Notes: generated from the sequence alone by a model not told the origin. A stretch of 64,000 bases of DNA from Peribacillus sp. FSL P2-0133 (GCF_037975445.1 NZ_CP150254.1:990001-1054000), one strand, 5' to 3'; shown: positions 28,167 to 37,564, counted from the first letter of the stretch. Numbers and translations are program-made.

Positions 28167-29200
28167 TTGAAAGGAAAATCAAGGCTGCCATTTGAATTGG
28201 CAGGATATTTAAAGTTGGGGGATGCCGTCATCATTACGGATCAAGATCATCGCATACTTGATAATAATGGATATTATGAAAGGACGACAGGGTATTCAAG
28301 GAACAGTATCATTAGGTTCAAAGCTGGATTCCTAAAGTCAGGGATAACACCTTTGTATACATACACATCCCTGAAAAACGAGTTAAGGGAAGGAAATCCT
28401 TGGTCAGGGGTCTTCACCAACCGAAAGAAATCGGGTGACATTTGGCATTTCTCTATTACGATTACTCCTATTCATCTAGGGGGGCAGTGGTATTTTGTAG
28501 GGATTTTCCGTGAACTGGAACAATTGAAAGAAGGGATTTACCTCTCGGAAAAGAAAAGGGCAGAGACTCAAAGGGAATTGTTAAAGGTCTTCGCCATTTC
28601 ATTCGAAATCCGTGATTCAGGCCCTTGAGAGTTCAAAACCTAACCGAGCGGCTAGTTATGGTTTATAATCGAAGATGCCAGCTTGAACTATCTAAAAGCT
28701 ATATGAATCATATCGTTCATTCAAGTATTCTACATGATATCGGGAAAGCGGAGATTCCTGAGGGGATATTATACAAACCTGGCCCGTTATCTCCATATAA
28801 ACGAAAAATCATCGAGATGCATCCGTTAATGGGATCCGATATTTTGAATAAGATTTCAAAGGAAATGAACAATGATGTGATCAGCAGCCTGGAAGTGGCT
28901 GAAAACATCATCCTCCATCATCATGAAAAATGGGATGGAACTGGATATCCACATCGTTTGAAAGGTGAGGACATCCCATTGGAAGCTAGAATAGTTGCCA
29001 TTGTGGATGTGTTCGATGCATTGACCAGCAGAAGGCCGTATAAAGATTCCTGGACAGTGGAGCGGGCATTATCTTTCATAAACGAACAAAAAGGAAAGCA
29101 TTTCGACCCATCCATCGTGGTGTCTTTCTTTTGTTATTTTAATGAAAAGGCGGCGCAGAAAAATGGTTTCGAAACCGTTCGCAGCACAGGGATATATTAA
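28167..29200 (+). pseudogene. PAS-HD-GYP signalling protein, split by a frame change
   Basis: Two overlapping frames look like one gene. The first (28167-28628; TTG start with GGAGG 8 bases upstream) encodes a PAS domain (DAVIITDQDHRILDNNGYYE, GNPWSGVFTNRKKSGDIW) and the start of a helix, ending CEIRDSGP-like at TGA. The second (28625-29200) continues the helix (RVQNLTERLVMVYNRR) and contains a full HD-GYP domain with HDIGKAEIP and HHHEKWDGTGYP, which normally hydrolyses cyclic-di-GMP. The frames overlap by 4 bases (TTGA). In intact relatives the helix is continuous, so a small deletion is likely. Translational coupling making two proteins remains possible. Confidence 0.6.
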
Positions 29201-29295
29201 ACAACGAACTCGTCGAATATCATATCCTGATATAATGGGGTAATGCTTCGTGGAAAGAAAAGGTCGCATCAGCCTTCTGGATCTGATCGTTAACC

Positions 29296-29310
29296 CTTGG
29301 AGACCAAGGG
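29296..29310. other. Small perfect hairpin downstream of the HD-GYP gene
   Basis: CCTTGG AGA CCAAGG lies in the 187-bp gap between the HD-GYP gene and the convergent TVP38 gene. There is no T run; its function is unknown. Confidence 0.3.
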
Positions 29311-29387
29311 GGGACGGCTCCTTATCAATTGTAGGGTTAAAAAGAAAATCCCTACTAATTTACCCTAAAAGTAGAGAAGCCTTATTA

Positions 29388-29939
29388 CTACATTCCTTTT
29401 TTCTTAATTCTATTAAAGTAATAAACGACTGCGATTACCAGAATCAACAGTACCAAAACAATCCTTACATCGTCCGATGCCTTCAATATTTGTGTTACCG
29501 AATACGCTTCGACAAGGAGGGCAGGCAGTTTTCCGATGGATGTCGCGAGAAAGAAAATCATCATTCCCGTCTTGCTTAATGCTGCTGTGAGGTTGATCAC
29601 GCCGGATGGAATAAAAGGAAGGAGCCTAAGCATCAGAATCATCCAAAATGCATGAAATCCTTGTGACTTTTGCAGCTTCATGATCCACCGGTTCTTCATG
29701 AACTTGGGTTTGAATGTTTGAAAGCCCTTTCGATATAACCAAAAGCTGACCACTGCTCCGGCAATTTCCCCCATGTAAGAAAGGATCAACCCCTTTTCAA
29801 ATCCAAATACGGTGATATTGGCAGCCGTGATGAATACGCTTGGAATAAAACCAAGCACGCTAATCAATATATTGAATGCTAAACTTACAGCAATGGAAAA
29901 AGGGCCGCTGGAAAGTAATGCCTCAGAAATGAAATTCAT
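29388..29939 (-). CDS. TVP38/TMEM64-family (DedA/VTT) membrane protein
   Basis: A 183-residue membrane protein with the VTT domain: an N-terminal re-entrant segment (LGFIPSVFITAANITVFG), GEIAGAVVSFWLYRKG, and the C-terminal FLATSIGKLPALLVEAYSV. DedA/TVP38 proteins are linked to lipid scrambling or proton-dependent transport. The ATG is 1 bp after the response regulator stop codon, so it is the third gene of the histidine kinase operon. This suggests it is a target or partner of that system. Confidence 0.88.
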   Translation of the reverse strand: MNFISEALLSSGPFSIAVSLAFNILISVLGFIPSVFITAANITVFGFEKGLILSYMGEIAGAVVSFWLYRKGFQTFKPKFMKNRWIMKLQKSQGFHAFWMILMLRLLPFIPSGVINLTAALSKTGMMIFFLATSIGKLPALLVEAYSVTQILKASDDVRIVLVLLILVIAVVYYFNRIKKKGM

Positions 29940-29940
29940 A

Positions 29941-30618
29941 TCAATCCACGGAACTCCATTTATAACCGATGCCCCAGACCGTTTTCAAATGTTGATCTGC
30001 AGGAAAACCGGCATGACGCAATTTCTCTCTAATATTTCGAATATGGGAATCGATTGTCCGATCTTCCGTATCCGTTTTAAATCCCCATATGGTCGAAAGG
30101 AGGTGGTCTCTGGAATACACTTGATCTGGGGATTTTAAAAACAGGCGCAACAGTGAGAACTCTTTTGGTGTTAATGGGATTGTTTTGGTATGATAATGTG
30201 CTTCATAAGCGGATTCATTTAATTTTAGCCCCCTAAAGATCACATGATCATCCTGATTATGCACTCGCCGCGTGACCGCTTCGATTCTGGCAAGTAAAAC
30301 ATCTTCATTAAAGGGTTTCGTAATATAATCGTCTGCGCCCTTTTTCAACCCTTTCACCATTTCTTGTGCAGCATCCCGGGCTGTGAGCATGATTATGGGA
30401 ATATTGGAAAACGCACGGATCCTTTCGCACGTTTTCCACCCATCCATCTCAGGCATCATTACATCAAGAAGTACTATGTCCGCATGTTTATGCCTTAAGA
30501 ACTGTATGGCTTCATGTCCAGATTTAATCTTCACGCATGTATATCCGTGAGGTGTAATGTATAGATCTAATAGATCAAGCATTCTCTGTTCATCATCAAC
30601 CAGAACTACTGTCTTCAT
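29941..30618 (-). CDS. OmpR/PhoB-family response regulator
   Basis: A 225-residue response regulator with an N-terminal receiver domain (acidic pocket Asp8-Asp9, phosphoacceptor Asp52 in IVLLDVMMPEMDG, switch Thr in IMLTARDA, Lys in ITKPF). The C-terminal winged-helix output domain (TPKEFSLLRLFL, TIDSHIRNIREKL, TVWGIGYKW) binds DNA. Its start overlaps the kinase gene by 23 bp. The regulon is unknown, but the cotranscribed TVP38 gene suggests membrane or envelope stress. Confidence 0.96.
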   Translation of the reverse strand: MKTVVLVDDEQRMLDLLDLYITPHGYTCVKIKSGHEAIQFLRHKHADIVLLDVMMPEMDGWKTCERIRAFSNIPIIMLTARDAAQEMVKGLKKGADDYITKPFNEDVLLARIEAVTRRVHNQDDHVIFRGLKLNESAYEAHYHTKTIPLTPKEFSLLRLFLKSPDQVYSRDHLLSTIWGFKTDTEDRTIDSHIRNIREKLRHAGFPADQHLKTVWGIGYKWSSVD

Positions 30619-31993
30619 TTGTTATCTCCTTAAATGTGATAGTGAAGCACGTTCCTTGCTTCAAGTCGCTTTTAACCGAAATGGTTCCTCCTTGTATCTC
30701 CACTAATTGCTTGACGATGGAGAGCCCCAATCCGAATCCACCGGTATCTCTGGCGCGTGATTTCTCGACACGATATAAACGATCAAAGATATGGGGGATA
30801 TCTTCAGGGGGAATGCCAACTCCTTGATCAATTACGGAGATGGAAATCCTGCCAAGGCATTCAGTGGCTTTGATGGTGGTGACTGTATATTCGTTCGAGT
30901 ACTTCAGCGCATTATCCAGCAGGTTAAGAATGACTTGCTCAAACCGTGAGGGATCTATATCTATAAATAAATCATCCTTACATTCCAGATTCAATTGAAT
31001 TCTTTCATTTGTAAAAGCCGGTAAAACTTTTTCGTGAATGTTTCGCAGGAATGAAGAGAGCTTGACGGTTTCTTTTGATATGGTGAATGTATTTAGATCC
31101 ATTCTAGCCATATTGAATAGTTCGTCCAATAATCTGTTTAATCGTTCTGATTCATCATGGATGATCTCTAAATATCGTGATCGTTCGGAATCATCCAAAT
31201 CTTTCCGTCGGGCAACGTCAGCATATCCCTTTATATAAGTTAGCGGCGTGCGCAGTTCATGAGAGATACTTGCCAAAAATTCATTCCGTTCCTTCTTTAA
31301 ATAGTTCAATTCATCAGCCAAGCTTTGAATGGATTGGGCGAGCTCCCCGAGTTCATCATGAGATCGTACTGGCACAGCCACTGAAAAATTCCCTTTGCTG
31401 AGCTTGGTTGTCGCTTCCTTCATCGCTATCAGTGGTCTAGTTAAAGCCTTTGATAGAAAATAAATGATGACAAGCATGAAGAAAAGGAGCAAAGCGGTCG
31501 CAAGAAGGAAATGCCTATTCAATTGTGCGATTAAATCCTCCACATCTCTTGTATCTTTGAACATATAAACATAGCCTTTGTTTTCTTCATCGCTGATAAA
31601 TGGCGTAACGGTGGCTATATATCTTTCATCCTTCCAACTCGATTGGATGATCAGACCTTTTCGGGGTACCTGCGGTAGGTTTTTAGCTAAGATTTTTTCC
31701 ATTCCCCCATTTACCTTTTCGGAAGATATCAGAATATCTCCTCTTGTATCCGTAATCACGACATCTGTATCGTTATGTGATTCCATCAGGCCGATATGCT
31801 GAAGGGTTGAGCCGGAATACGTAATTTCCAACACATCACGATGACTATTGCCACGGGCCTTCAGTGAATCCAATTCCTGATTGACACGGGAATGTATCAC
31901 TTTATTATGCAAGTAAACCATGGAAACGGTTTCTATCAAAAAAATGCAAACAAATATAGATAGTCCGAGCTTAAATGAGATTTTCAGGAGCAT
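30596..31993 (-). CDS. Membrane sensor histidine kinase
   Basis: A 465-residue kinase. Transmembrane segments lie near residues 8-28 and 160-182, with an external sensor region of about 130 residues between them (contains DTDVVITDTRGDILISS). A HAMP domain follows (ALTRPLIAMKEATTKLSKGN), then HisKA with the phosphoacceptor in SHELRTPLTYIKGY, and HATPase with NLLDNALKYS, DQGVGIP and GGFGLGLSIV. ATG at 31993 follows AAGGTG. It heads the kinase / regulator / TVP38 operon. The stimulus is not deducible. Confidence 0.96.
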   Translation of the reverse strand: MLLKISFKLGLSIFVCIFLIETVSMVYLHNKVIHSRVNQELDSLKARGNSHRDVLEITYSGSTLQHIGLMESHNDTDVVITDTRGDILISSEKVNGGMEKILAKNLPQVPRKGLIIQSSWKDERYIATVTPFISDEENKGYVYMFKDTRDVEDLIAQLNRHFLLATALLLFFMLVIIYFLSKALTRPLIAMKEATTKLSKGNFSVAVPVRSHDELGELAQSIQSLADELNYLKKERNEFLASISHELRTPLTYIKGYADVARRKDLDDSERSRYLEIIHDESERLNRLLDELFNMARMDLNTFTISKETVKLSSFLRNIHEKVLPAFTNERIQLNLECKDDLFIDIDPSRFEQVILNLLDNALKYSNEYTVTTIKATECLGRISISVIDQGVGIPPEDIPHIFDRLYRVEKSRARDTGGFGLGLSIVKQLVEIQGGTISVKSDLKQGTCFTITFKEITNEDSSSG

Positions 31994-32394
31994 TCACCTT
32001 CTTATAGAATAAAGTCAGTTTAGCGAAAAAATATGAAGAAAGTATGCATTTCTTCAATTTCTTCGCATCTTCTTAAACAATAATACGGTTTTAAAAGGGA
32101 ACAAGCCAATAAATTGGCGAGGTCATTAGCTTAATGCTGGAGGGAGCGGTTACGCGTTCATTAACGTACAAAAACTGCCTTCAAGATGGTTCGGAGTGCA
32201 TCCCGTTGTTATTAAAAAAATAGATGCTTATTCATTACTTGAATTTATATATACTAGTCTTATTTTAATCACCTATAACAATATGAAACTGCCAGGGAAT
32301 TGGGCAGTTTTTTGATTTAGTTCATTCGAAATATTTTGTATTAAGGAAACATTTTGTCGTAAGTGAATACTATGTAAGAAAGGAGCTGAACCAT
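31994..32394. other. Intergenic with an orphan terminator
   Basis: The start of the long gap between the kinase gene and lrp holds the kinase promoter on the minus strand. A plus-strand hairpin at 32287 marks the end of some short transcript. A 29-codon frame at about 32134 (MLEGAVTRS...) has no binding site. Confidence 0.4.
32287..32316 (+). terminator. Plus-strand terminator without an obvious gene in front
   Basis: Stem AACTGCC / GGCAGTT (32287-32293, 32303-32309) is followed by TTTT. No protein gene ends before it on this strand, which leaves a small RNA as one possibility. Confidence 0.6.
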
Positions 32395-32517
32395 ATGAAT
32401 TGTACAAACCGTACGCAGAAAAAAATAATCGCTTATTCCGCATTATTCAAAAAAATGGGCATTCTCAATGAAGAGGAATACAAAAACATCGCAAAGACTT
32501 TTCAAACTAAGGATTGA
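32395..32517 (+). CDS. Small 40-residue protein, unknown
   Basis: An open frame of 40 codons, ATG at 32395, directly after a good AAAGGAGCTG ribosome binding site. The product begins MNCTNRTQKKIIAYSALFKK and continues with MGILNEEEYKNIAKTF. It reads as an amphipathic helical peptide with a lysine-rich middle and looks like a real small protein, not random sequence. No family is recognised. It is isolated between two large gaps. Confidence 0.55.
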   Translation: MNCTNRTQKKIIAYSALFKKMGILNEEEYKNIAKTFQTKD

Positions 32518-32991
32518 GGAAGTGTCCATTGGATCTATTCATTAACTTTCATCCTGCATTAAACGGTCTGTAAAACCCCCGCCTTTCAATTTTTCGAATG
32601 AGGAGGGGGGACTGCAGTCTGGCAGGTACTCATTTGCTCCCATTAATTACGGAGGAGGATGATGGTTTCCCTTACTATCTCTTAAGGGGTGTCGCCGATG
32701 CCGTCAATTTGTCCCGCTCTGATTCCTATCGGAATTCATCTGTTTGACGGCTTCGCTTTTAGCCATACATCTAGACGAAATGATGTATCCTAAGTTTGAA
32801 AAACTACATATATGATGGATGTTCATGGCAAATTGGAGGGGATTATTGAAAATGGGCAGGCCATATATTTTGGCTATCGCTTAATTTCTGCCGTTTTTAA
32901 TGGAGGTTAAAAAGTGAAAAGGAAGATTGTTGTGATCCGCTGGTGTTCTCTGCGATAATGGAATAAAGAAATCGAAAAGGAGTTACGTAGG
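32518..32991. other. Intergenic with conspicuous inverted repeats
   Basis: Two features stand out: a G/C-rich inverted repeat CCCCCGCCT / AGGAGGGGG at about 32576-32608, and the two-stem element at 32700-32751. No protein gene is supported. It may include an untranslated leader of lrp. Confidence 0.4.
32700..32751 (+). ncRNA. Candidate structured RNA element
   Basis: GCCGTCAA (32700-32707) pairs perfectly with TTGACGGC (32744-32751), enclosing a second stem GATTCC / GGAATTC. A CTTCGCTTTT tail follows. No known riboswitch motif is recognised. It could be a small RNA end or a leader structure. Confidence 0.35.
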
Positions 32992-33468
32992 ATGGCAGAG
33001 GACTTTAAGATTCCCAGCTTGAAAGTTGATGAGATCGATAAGAAAATCATTTCGGTTTTACATGAAGATGCGCGAATTTCGTATACCGACTTAGCGAAGA
33101 AAGTGGAGCTCTCCAGGGTTGCGGTTCAGATGAGAATCAATCATCTTGTTGAAAACGGTGTGATCGAGAGGTTCACAGCGGTCATAAATCCTGCTAAGGT
33201 CGGTATCCATGTTTCGGCATTCTTTAACGTTGAGGTTGAGCCTAAATATCTGGAATCGGTCGCACAGCAATTAGAAAGTGAACCGGCAGTAACGAGTTTA
33301 TATCATATGACCGGTCCGAGTAAACTCCATATGCACGGAATCTTTACTGATAACCAGGAGATGGAACGTTTTCTCAATGAGAAGCTGTATGCGGTCGTCG
33401 GTGTTGTCAGCGTTGATTGCCAAATTCTCATTAAACGTTATAAAAGCCGGATGGGCATGAAGCTTTAA
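32992..33468 (+). CDS. Lrp/AsnC-family transcriptional regulator
   Basis: A 158-residue regulator with an N-terminal helix-turn-helix (residues 13-60; [34 protein letters not shown]) and a C-terminal RAM ligand-binding domain ([20 protein letters not shown]). This family senses amino acids or other small ligands. ATG at 32992 has AAAAGGAG upstream. The neighbouring chromate transporter pair is convergent, so control of it is not implied. Confidence 0.93.
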   Translation: MAEDFKIPSLKVDEIDKKIISVLHEDARISYTDLAKKVELSRVAVQMRINHLVENGVIERFTAVINPAKVGIHVSAFFNVEVEPKYLESVAQQLESEPAVTSLYHMTGPSKLHMHGIFTDNQEMERFLNEKLYAVVGVVSVDCQILIKRYKSRMGMKL

Positions 33469-33469
33469 A

Positions 33470-33502
33470 TGAAAAAATCCCCCTATATAGGTGGATTTTT
33501 TA
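33470..33502. terminator. Terminator between lrp and the chromate transporter genes
   Basis: AAAAAATCC and GGATTTTTT flank CCTATATAGG, forming a symmetric hairpin with A/T tails on both strands. Confidence 0.8.
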
Positions 33503-34057
33503 TTATAATGTGAGCGGGATGATAAAGCCGCCGTACGCAAAGGCAAGGATGATTACGAAGGCCGGGTGGATCTTGAATTTACCTAGGGCCAAAAAGGCCA
33601 ATCCAGCGATGACGATTGAATGGATGTAGCCGATGGAACCGACGGCATCCTCGGCCATATTCCAGGTGAGCAATAACATCATGATCGCAATCACGGGCTG
33701 TACAAGCAGGGACATGCCTTTTACGATAGGTGATTGCTTGTATTTTCGTAGGATTTTTAATAAATATATCAAAGCCACGGCTGAAGGGATGATCGTGCCT
33801 GCCAATGCGGCTAGAAATCCTGGCCAGCCATATACATCATATCCGACATATGCGGCTATTTTCGTGGCGATCGGTCCTGGGAGTGAATTTCCTAACGCAA
33901 GCATTTGTGAGAACTCGGTATTATCAAGCCAGCCATAACGAGTGACGATTTGATCATACATAAGCGGAATCGAGGCTGGACCTCCGCCATAACCAAGAAT
34001 ATTGGCAATGAAAAACGCTAGAAAAACAGCTACTCCTATTGGGATAATAAGACCCAT
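33503..34057 (-). CDS. chrA: Chromate transporter, half-size ChrA subunit (second)
   Basis: A 184-residue membrane protein with one chromate-transporter domain. The signature FFIANILGYGGGPASIPLMY and NSLPGPIATKIAAYVGYDVYG are clear. Full-length ChrA has two such domains; here they are separate genes that presumably form a heterodimer, as described for short-chain ChrA pairs. Its ATG overlaps the stop of the first subunit gene by one base (TAATG). Family members export chromate, but many homologues have unknown natural substrates. Confidence 0.92.
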   Translation of the reverse strand: MGLIIPIGVAVFLAFFIANILGYGGGPASIPLMYDQIVTRYGWLDNTEFSQMLALGNSLPGPIATKIAAYVGYDVYGWPGFLAALAGTIIPSAVALIYLLKILRKYKQSPIVKGMSLLVQPVIAIMMLLLTWNMAEDAVGSIGYIHSIVIAGLAFLALGKFKIHPAFVIILAFAYGGFIIPLTL

Positions 34058-34644
34058 TAAGTGGATTCCTCCTTCCTATTAACCTTTTTATTTTTCAATC
34101 TTTCCTTTAATTTATAATGGAAAGCACCATATAAAAGGAAAATCATAATGACGATACCCGGATGCAGGGAAATGACCTGCAGAAGCAAAAAGGAAATCGC
34201 AAAGAAGGTGATACCGAGCACCTTTCCTAACCCTTTTACCGTCTTTTCGCCAAACTCATAAGCCATTTGACCAAGCATGACAGCAACAACCGGCATTACA
34301 GCAGCGATCATATTACTGATCATTGCCGAATTACTTAAAACATTAATGAATGCAATCAAGAAAACCATCGCAATGCATGAAGGTAAAACGTGAGCGGCCA
34401 CGCTGACGATGGCTCCAGGCCAGCCTTTTAATTTATAACCAAGATATGCTGCCATCTTAGTGGCAATAGGTCCTGGGAGTGTATTGGCAATCGCCAAAGT
34501 GTCCCCGAATTCATCATCGTCGAGCCAGTGATAACGGGAAACTGCTTCGTGGCGGATGAGCGGGATGACAGATGGCCCGCCGCCGAAACCTAAAATCCCC
34601 GTTCTCATCATCCCGATCGTCAATTCCGTATATGGATTTTTCAA
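34057..34644 (-). CDS. chrA: Chromate transporter, half-size ChrA subunit (first)
   Basis: A 195-residue one-domain ChrA homologue, with MMRTGILGFGGGPSVIPLIR and NTLPGPIATKMAAYLGYKLKG. I place the start at TTG 34644 (LKNPYTELTIG), 7 bases after a perfect AAGGAGGA. The ATG at 34680 and the longer frame to 34731 lack a binding site. It is the first gene of the two-gene chr operon. The two subunits resemble each other, consistent with an ancient duplication. Confidence 0.9.
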   Translation of the reverse strand: MKNPYTELTIGMMRTGILGFGGGPSVIPLIRHEAVSRYHWLDDDEFGDTLAIANTLPGPIATKMAAYLGYKLKGWPGAIVSVAAHVLPSCIAMVFLIAFINVLSNSAMISNMIAAVMPVVAVMLGQMAYEFGEKTVKGLGKVLGITFFAISFLLLQVISLHPGIVIMIFLLYGAFHYKLKERLKNKKVNRKEEST

Positions 34645-34833
34645 GAACGATTCCTCCTTGGTTTTAGAATTCTTTTCCATGATTATGAATAAATGATAAC
34701 AAAAATGCTTTCGAAATGTACATGAAATCATGATAATAATTACGTAATGAATGTATAAAAGGTATATTTCAATGCAATAGGTTGAAGTAAATAAAAATTG
34801 GATTACCTAAGAAAAACAAACAAGTAAAAATAC

Positions 34834-34890
34834 AAAAAGTACCCTATAGGCAGACCTTTTTAAAGTGACTGCTCTATAGGGTACTTTTTA
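34834..34890. terminator. Long bidirectional hairpin downstream of the EamA gene
   Basis: AAAAAGTACCCTATAG pairs with CTATAGGGTACTTTTT (from 34874), with inner GCAG / CTGC. It serves the minus-strand EamA gene. Confidence 0.88.
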
Positions 34891-34922
34891 AAATATAACT
34901 CTAACAAACTTTTTAATATGGG

Positions 34923-35795
34923 TTATTCTTCCCGAATGACTAATAACACACCAATAAAAATTAATATTGTACCTATCCAAAAAGACAAGCCGATTTGTTC
35001 ACCTAGTATTAACCAACCTAAAAAAGTACCCACTATAGGTTGTAAAAAGAAAAATAATCCCCCACTTGATGCGGTTAGCATTTGCAGTCCGCGATTCCAC
35101 AGTAAAAAGGCACATGCTGTGGAAATAACGCCCAAGTATAAAAGGCCGCCCCATATGGATGGATGCATGATTGCTTGAAAATCAAGCTCATCTAATCGAC
35201 TAATCGTAACAGGTGTTAAAAAGACAATTGCCACAAGCACTGCATATGTCGTTATAACAATTTGTGAATATTGCCCAGGTATTCGTTTAATTAGAACAGA
35301 CATAAGTGCCCAAGTTAATGCAGCAATAAGCAGTGATACGCCCCCAAGTTGGTAAGATGAGCCAATATGGGCATTTCCGACAATGATACCGACACCGATC
35401 GTCGCTAAAATAACAGAAATTGATTTTTTAAAAGTAATCTTTTCTTTTAAAACGATACGTGCAAATATCACCATAAATGCAGGTGTTGTCGAAGTAATGA
35501 TGGCTCCCATTTGTGCAGTGGATAGTAGCGTACCGACTTCCTGGGTTACAATAGAAATTGTGTTTCCAACAAGTCCTATAATGAAAACCAAAAGCCAGTC
35601 TCGTTTTTCAATCCGCCAAGATTGTTTTGTTATAAAACCAATTGTCAGCAATGCTAAAATCGCAATTACATATCGTAATAATACTAATTCAAGTGGTGGA
35701 ACAACCTCTACCACAACTTTTACCACAACATACATCCCGCCCCAAATGCTAGCAGCGAGTGATAAATATAAAGAACCTAATATAGTGTTTTTCAT
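34923..35795 (-). CDS. EamA/DMT-family transporter
   Basis: A 290-residue membrane protein with ten predicted transmembrane segments and two EamA repeats (GSLYLSLAASIWGGMYVVVK at the start; GGVSLLIAALTWALMSVLIK in the middle; the final LQPIVGTFLGWLILGE). Such drug/metabolite transporters move amino acids, nucleosides or drugs; the substrate is not deducible. ATG at 35795 has CGGAGGGT upstream. It stands alone. Confidence 0.93.
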   Translation of the reverse strand: MKNTILGSLYLSLAASIWGGMYVVVKVVVEVVPPLELVLLRYVIAILALLTIGFITKQSWRIEKRDWLLVFIIGLVGNTISIVTQEVGTLLSTAQMGAIITSTTPAFMVIFARIVLKEKITFKKSISVILATIGVGIIVGNAHIGSSYQLGGVSLLIAALTWALMSVLIKRIPGQYSQIVITTYAVLVAIVFLTPVTISRLDELDFQAIMHPSIWGGLLYLGVISTACAFLLWNRGLQMLTASSGGLFFFLQPIVGTFLGWLILGEQIGLSFWIGTILIFIGVLLVIREE

Positions 35796-36192
35796 TTTGT
35801 ACCCTCCGTTTTAACTAAATATTCCCAGTCCTTAACGGAGATGCAATTTTCTACCGTTAAGGAAGAATAACTGCAGGTACATCATTTTCGAATAGCGGTG
35901 ACCACAACATCAGCTTTCAGCTCTCTTTCAAAAATATTCTTTCAATAATTTTAGTTAATTATAAAGCTATACCGAGCTTCATTCGATTCAAAAATCAGTA
36001 AGTTATATTAAATATAAAGGATTTTAGTTATTTATAAAAGAACAAAAAATAGTTTTAGACACAGCGTACCATTTGAAAAACAACTCCCTTGAAAATCTTC
36101 CATTAAAAAACTACTTTACACATTGAAGCCAATTTATCCGGCGTGATTGCAAAAGAGGGACCGGTTAACGTAGATGTAGAAACCACAACTAG

Positions 36193-36230
36193 AAACCCCA
36201 CCAGTTGTTAATAGGAAAAGGTGGGGTTTT
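36193..36230 (+). terminator. Terminator-like hairpin
   Basis: AAACCCCACC / GGTGGGGTTT is followed by TGTT. It supports a former plus-strand gene in front of it. Confidence 0.65.
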
Positions 36231-36430
36231 GTTAGGTGTTTTAAGCTTTAGTATACTGTCTCGATTGACGAATAATCTTTGCTTTTTTTTTAATGTAAGA
36301 TTGAAAAATGGATTCTAGTTGGAATGAAAAGAGGGATTTATAGGGAAGGGAAACAAATGGTACAGTAATGATGTTAGTCAAATTGTCGGCAGCGGTAATG
36401 ATGAAGTAATAAAGCTGGAAAGAAAAAACA

Positions 36431-36476
36431 TGGATTAGGATTAAAAGGCTCCCTTAAAGAGTTTAATCCTAATCCA
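36431..36476. terminator. Hairpin with 15-bp perfect stem
   Basis: TGGATTAGGATTAAA (36431-36445) and its complement (36462-36476) flank a 16-base loop. There is no T run on the plus strand. Confidence 0.55.
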
Positions 36477-36518
36477 CCATTAAGTTGAATTTTTTAGTGC
36501 ATGACCTTTCCAGAAGCA

Positions 36519-36731
36519 TCACAAGCGGTTATATTTTCTTTCGATTTTCCTGAACTCATCCGAAAGCTCAAATAAGGTGTGTAATACTGCTGTTTGAATA
36601 TATAGATTCATATAATTATCATTACTTTTCTTTTGAAAAGATAAATCATGTTTTTCATTAATTTTATGAGTTATACATTCATTAATTTCGCGCCACATTT
36701 CTTTTGTTCCTTCTTTAATTTTAGTCTCCAT
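36519..36731 (-). CDS. Small 70-residue protein, unknown
   Basis: A short, highly charged, helical protein beginning METKIKEGTKEMWREINECI; no family is recognised. ATG at 36731 is 9 bases after AAGGAG. The same frame reads open 11 codons further to 36764, but that would start with TTG and lacks a binding site. No signal peptide or membrane segment is present. It stands alone between large gaps. Confidence 0.6.
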   Translation of the reverse strand: METKIKEGTKEMWREINECITHKINEKHDLSFQKKSNDNYMNLYIQTAVLHTLFELSDEFRKIERKYNRL

Positions 36732-37191
36732 AATCTCCCACTCCTTTTTTATTAGTTTATCCAATCTATTACATTCTTATACTTATTTTTTGGCCAATCT
36801 GGTAACTTTTTTATTTTAAAATTAATATCTACTGTTCAAGTTATGATTCTTTGAGTAGGAAAAGGAAAGAGAAGCGACTATAGTGTTAGTCCACAATTAG
36901 TTTTTTGTAGAAATTAATAACCTCTAATGGATGATGACTTCTCCTTATTTTTCGAGTTTGTTTTCAAACAGCAGGATACCCAAAGGGCTAATGAACTACG
37001 GGTTCTTTGCTTCATTAAGGGAGTTTGCTTTGGCAGCACACTTATGGAGTTAAAGGGAAAGGATAGCTGCATAAGATCGTATGGTGCCGGATGGCTTATT
37101 TTCAATTAAAGGGATTTGATGAAAGATAAGGAATAAAAACGAAATAATCTACAGAAAATACTTCTATTAACTACAAAATAGGAGTGTATAT
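36732..37191. other. Intergenic upstream of the globin gene
   Basis: About 460 bp of AT-rich sequence. Two overlapping 60-codon frames on opposite strands (36914-37109) have no binding sites and are not called. Confidence 0.4.
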
Positions 37192-37554
37192 ATGGAACAA
37201 ACACTTTATGAAAAAGTTGGCGGAGAAGAAGCGATAGCAAAAGTTGTGGACTATTTTTACTCCGAGTTGGTTCTTAAGGATGATACAGTTAATCATTTTT
37301 TTGAAAAGACGGATATGGAAAAACAACGCCGTCATCAGACAAAATTTATTAGTTTTGCATTAGGTGGTCCAAAACAATATTCTGGACAATCCATGGCAAA
37401 AGCTCACCAAGGATTGAATCTGCAACCAGCCCATTTTGATGCCATTGTAAAACATCTAAACGATGCACTTGCTCACTTTGGAGTGAATGAAGCCGACATA
37501 GATACAGCTTTAACTAAAGTTGCTTCATTAAGAGATGATATCTTGTATAAATAA
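37192..37554 (+). CDS. glbN: Truncated hemoglobin, group I
   Basis: A 120-residue 2-on-2 globin. It shows the N-terminal TLYEKVGGEEAIAKVVDYFY, the FALGGPKQYSGQSM glycine turn typical of truncated globins, and proximal haem ligand His72 (KAHQGLN). Such proteins bind oxygen or NO and often detoxify NO. ATG at 37192 follows AATAGGAG. Its stop is only about 10 bp before a copy of the modular repeat seen throughout 48-58 kb, so it sits like a cassette gene of that array, although 7-10 kb away from it. Confidence 0.93.
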   Translation: MEQTLYEKVGGEEAIAKVVDYFYSELVLKDDTVNHFFEKTDMEKQRRHQTKFISFALGGPKQYSGQSMAKAHQGLNLQPAHFDAIVKHLNDALAHFGVNEADIDTALTKVASLRDDILYK

Positions 37555-37564
37555 CCGATATTTA

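Larger units (their letters stand above)
35796..36518. other. Long intergenic region with three inverted repeats
   Basis: A 9-bp perfect inverted repeat CCTTAACGG / CCGTTAAGG lies at 35830-35863, upstream of the EamA gene. Short frames look faintly coding: minus strand near 35890-35950 (FERELKADVVVTAIRK-stop) and plus strand near 36118-36210 (HIEANLSGVIAKEGPVNVDV). Both lack starts and may be gene remnants or chance. Terminator-like hairpins follow at 36193 and 36431. Confidence 0.4.

Noticed and set aside
29296..29310. tRNA or attachment-site hairpin
   Set aside because: Only a 6-bp stem with a 3-base loop; no cloverleaf or repeat partner was seen.
32700..32751. Known riboswitch (SAM, lysine, cobalamin, c-di-GMP, c-di-AMP)
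   Set aside because: None of the conserved sequence blocks of these classes could be found in or around the stems.
36914..37109. Overlapping 60-codon frames on both strands
   Set aside because: Neither has a start context or recognisable sequence; probably chance.
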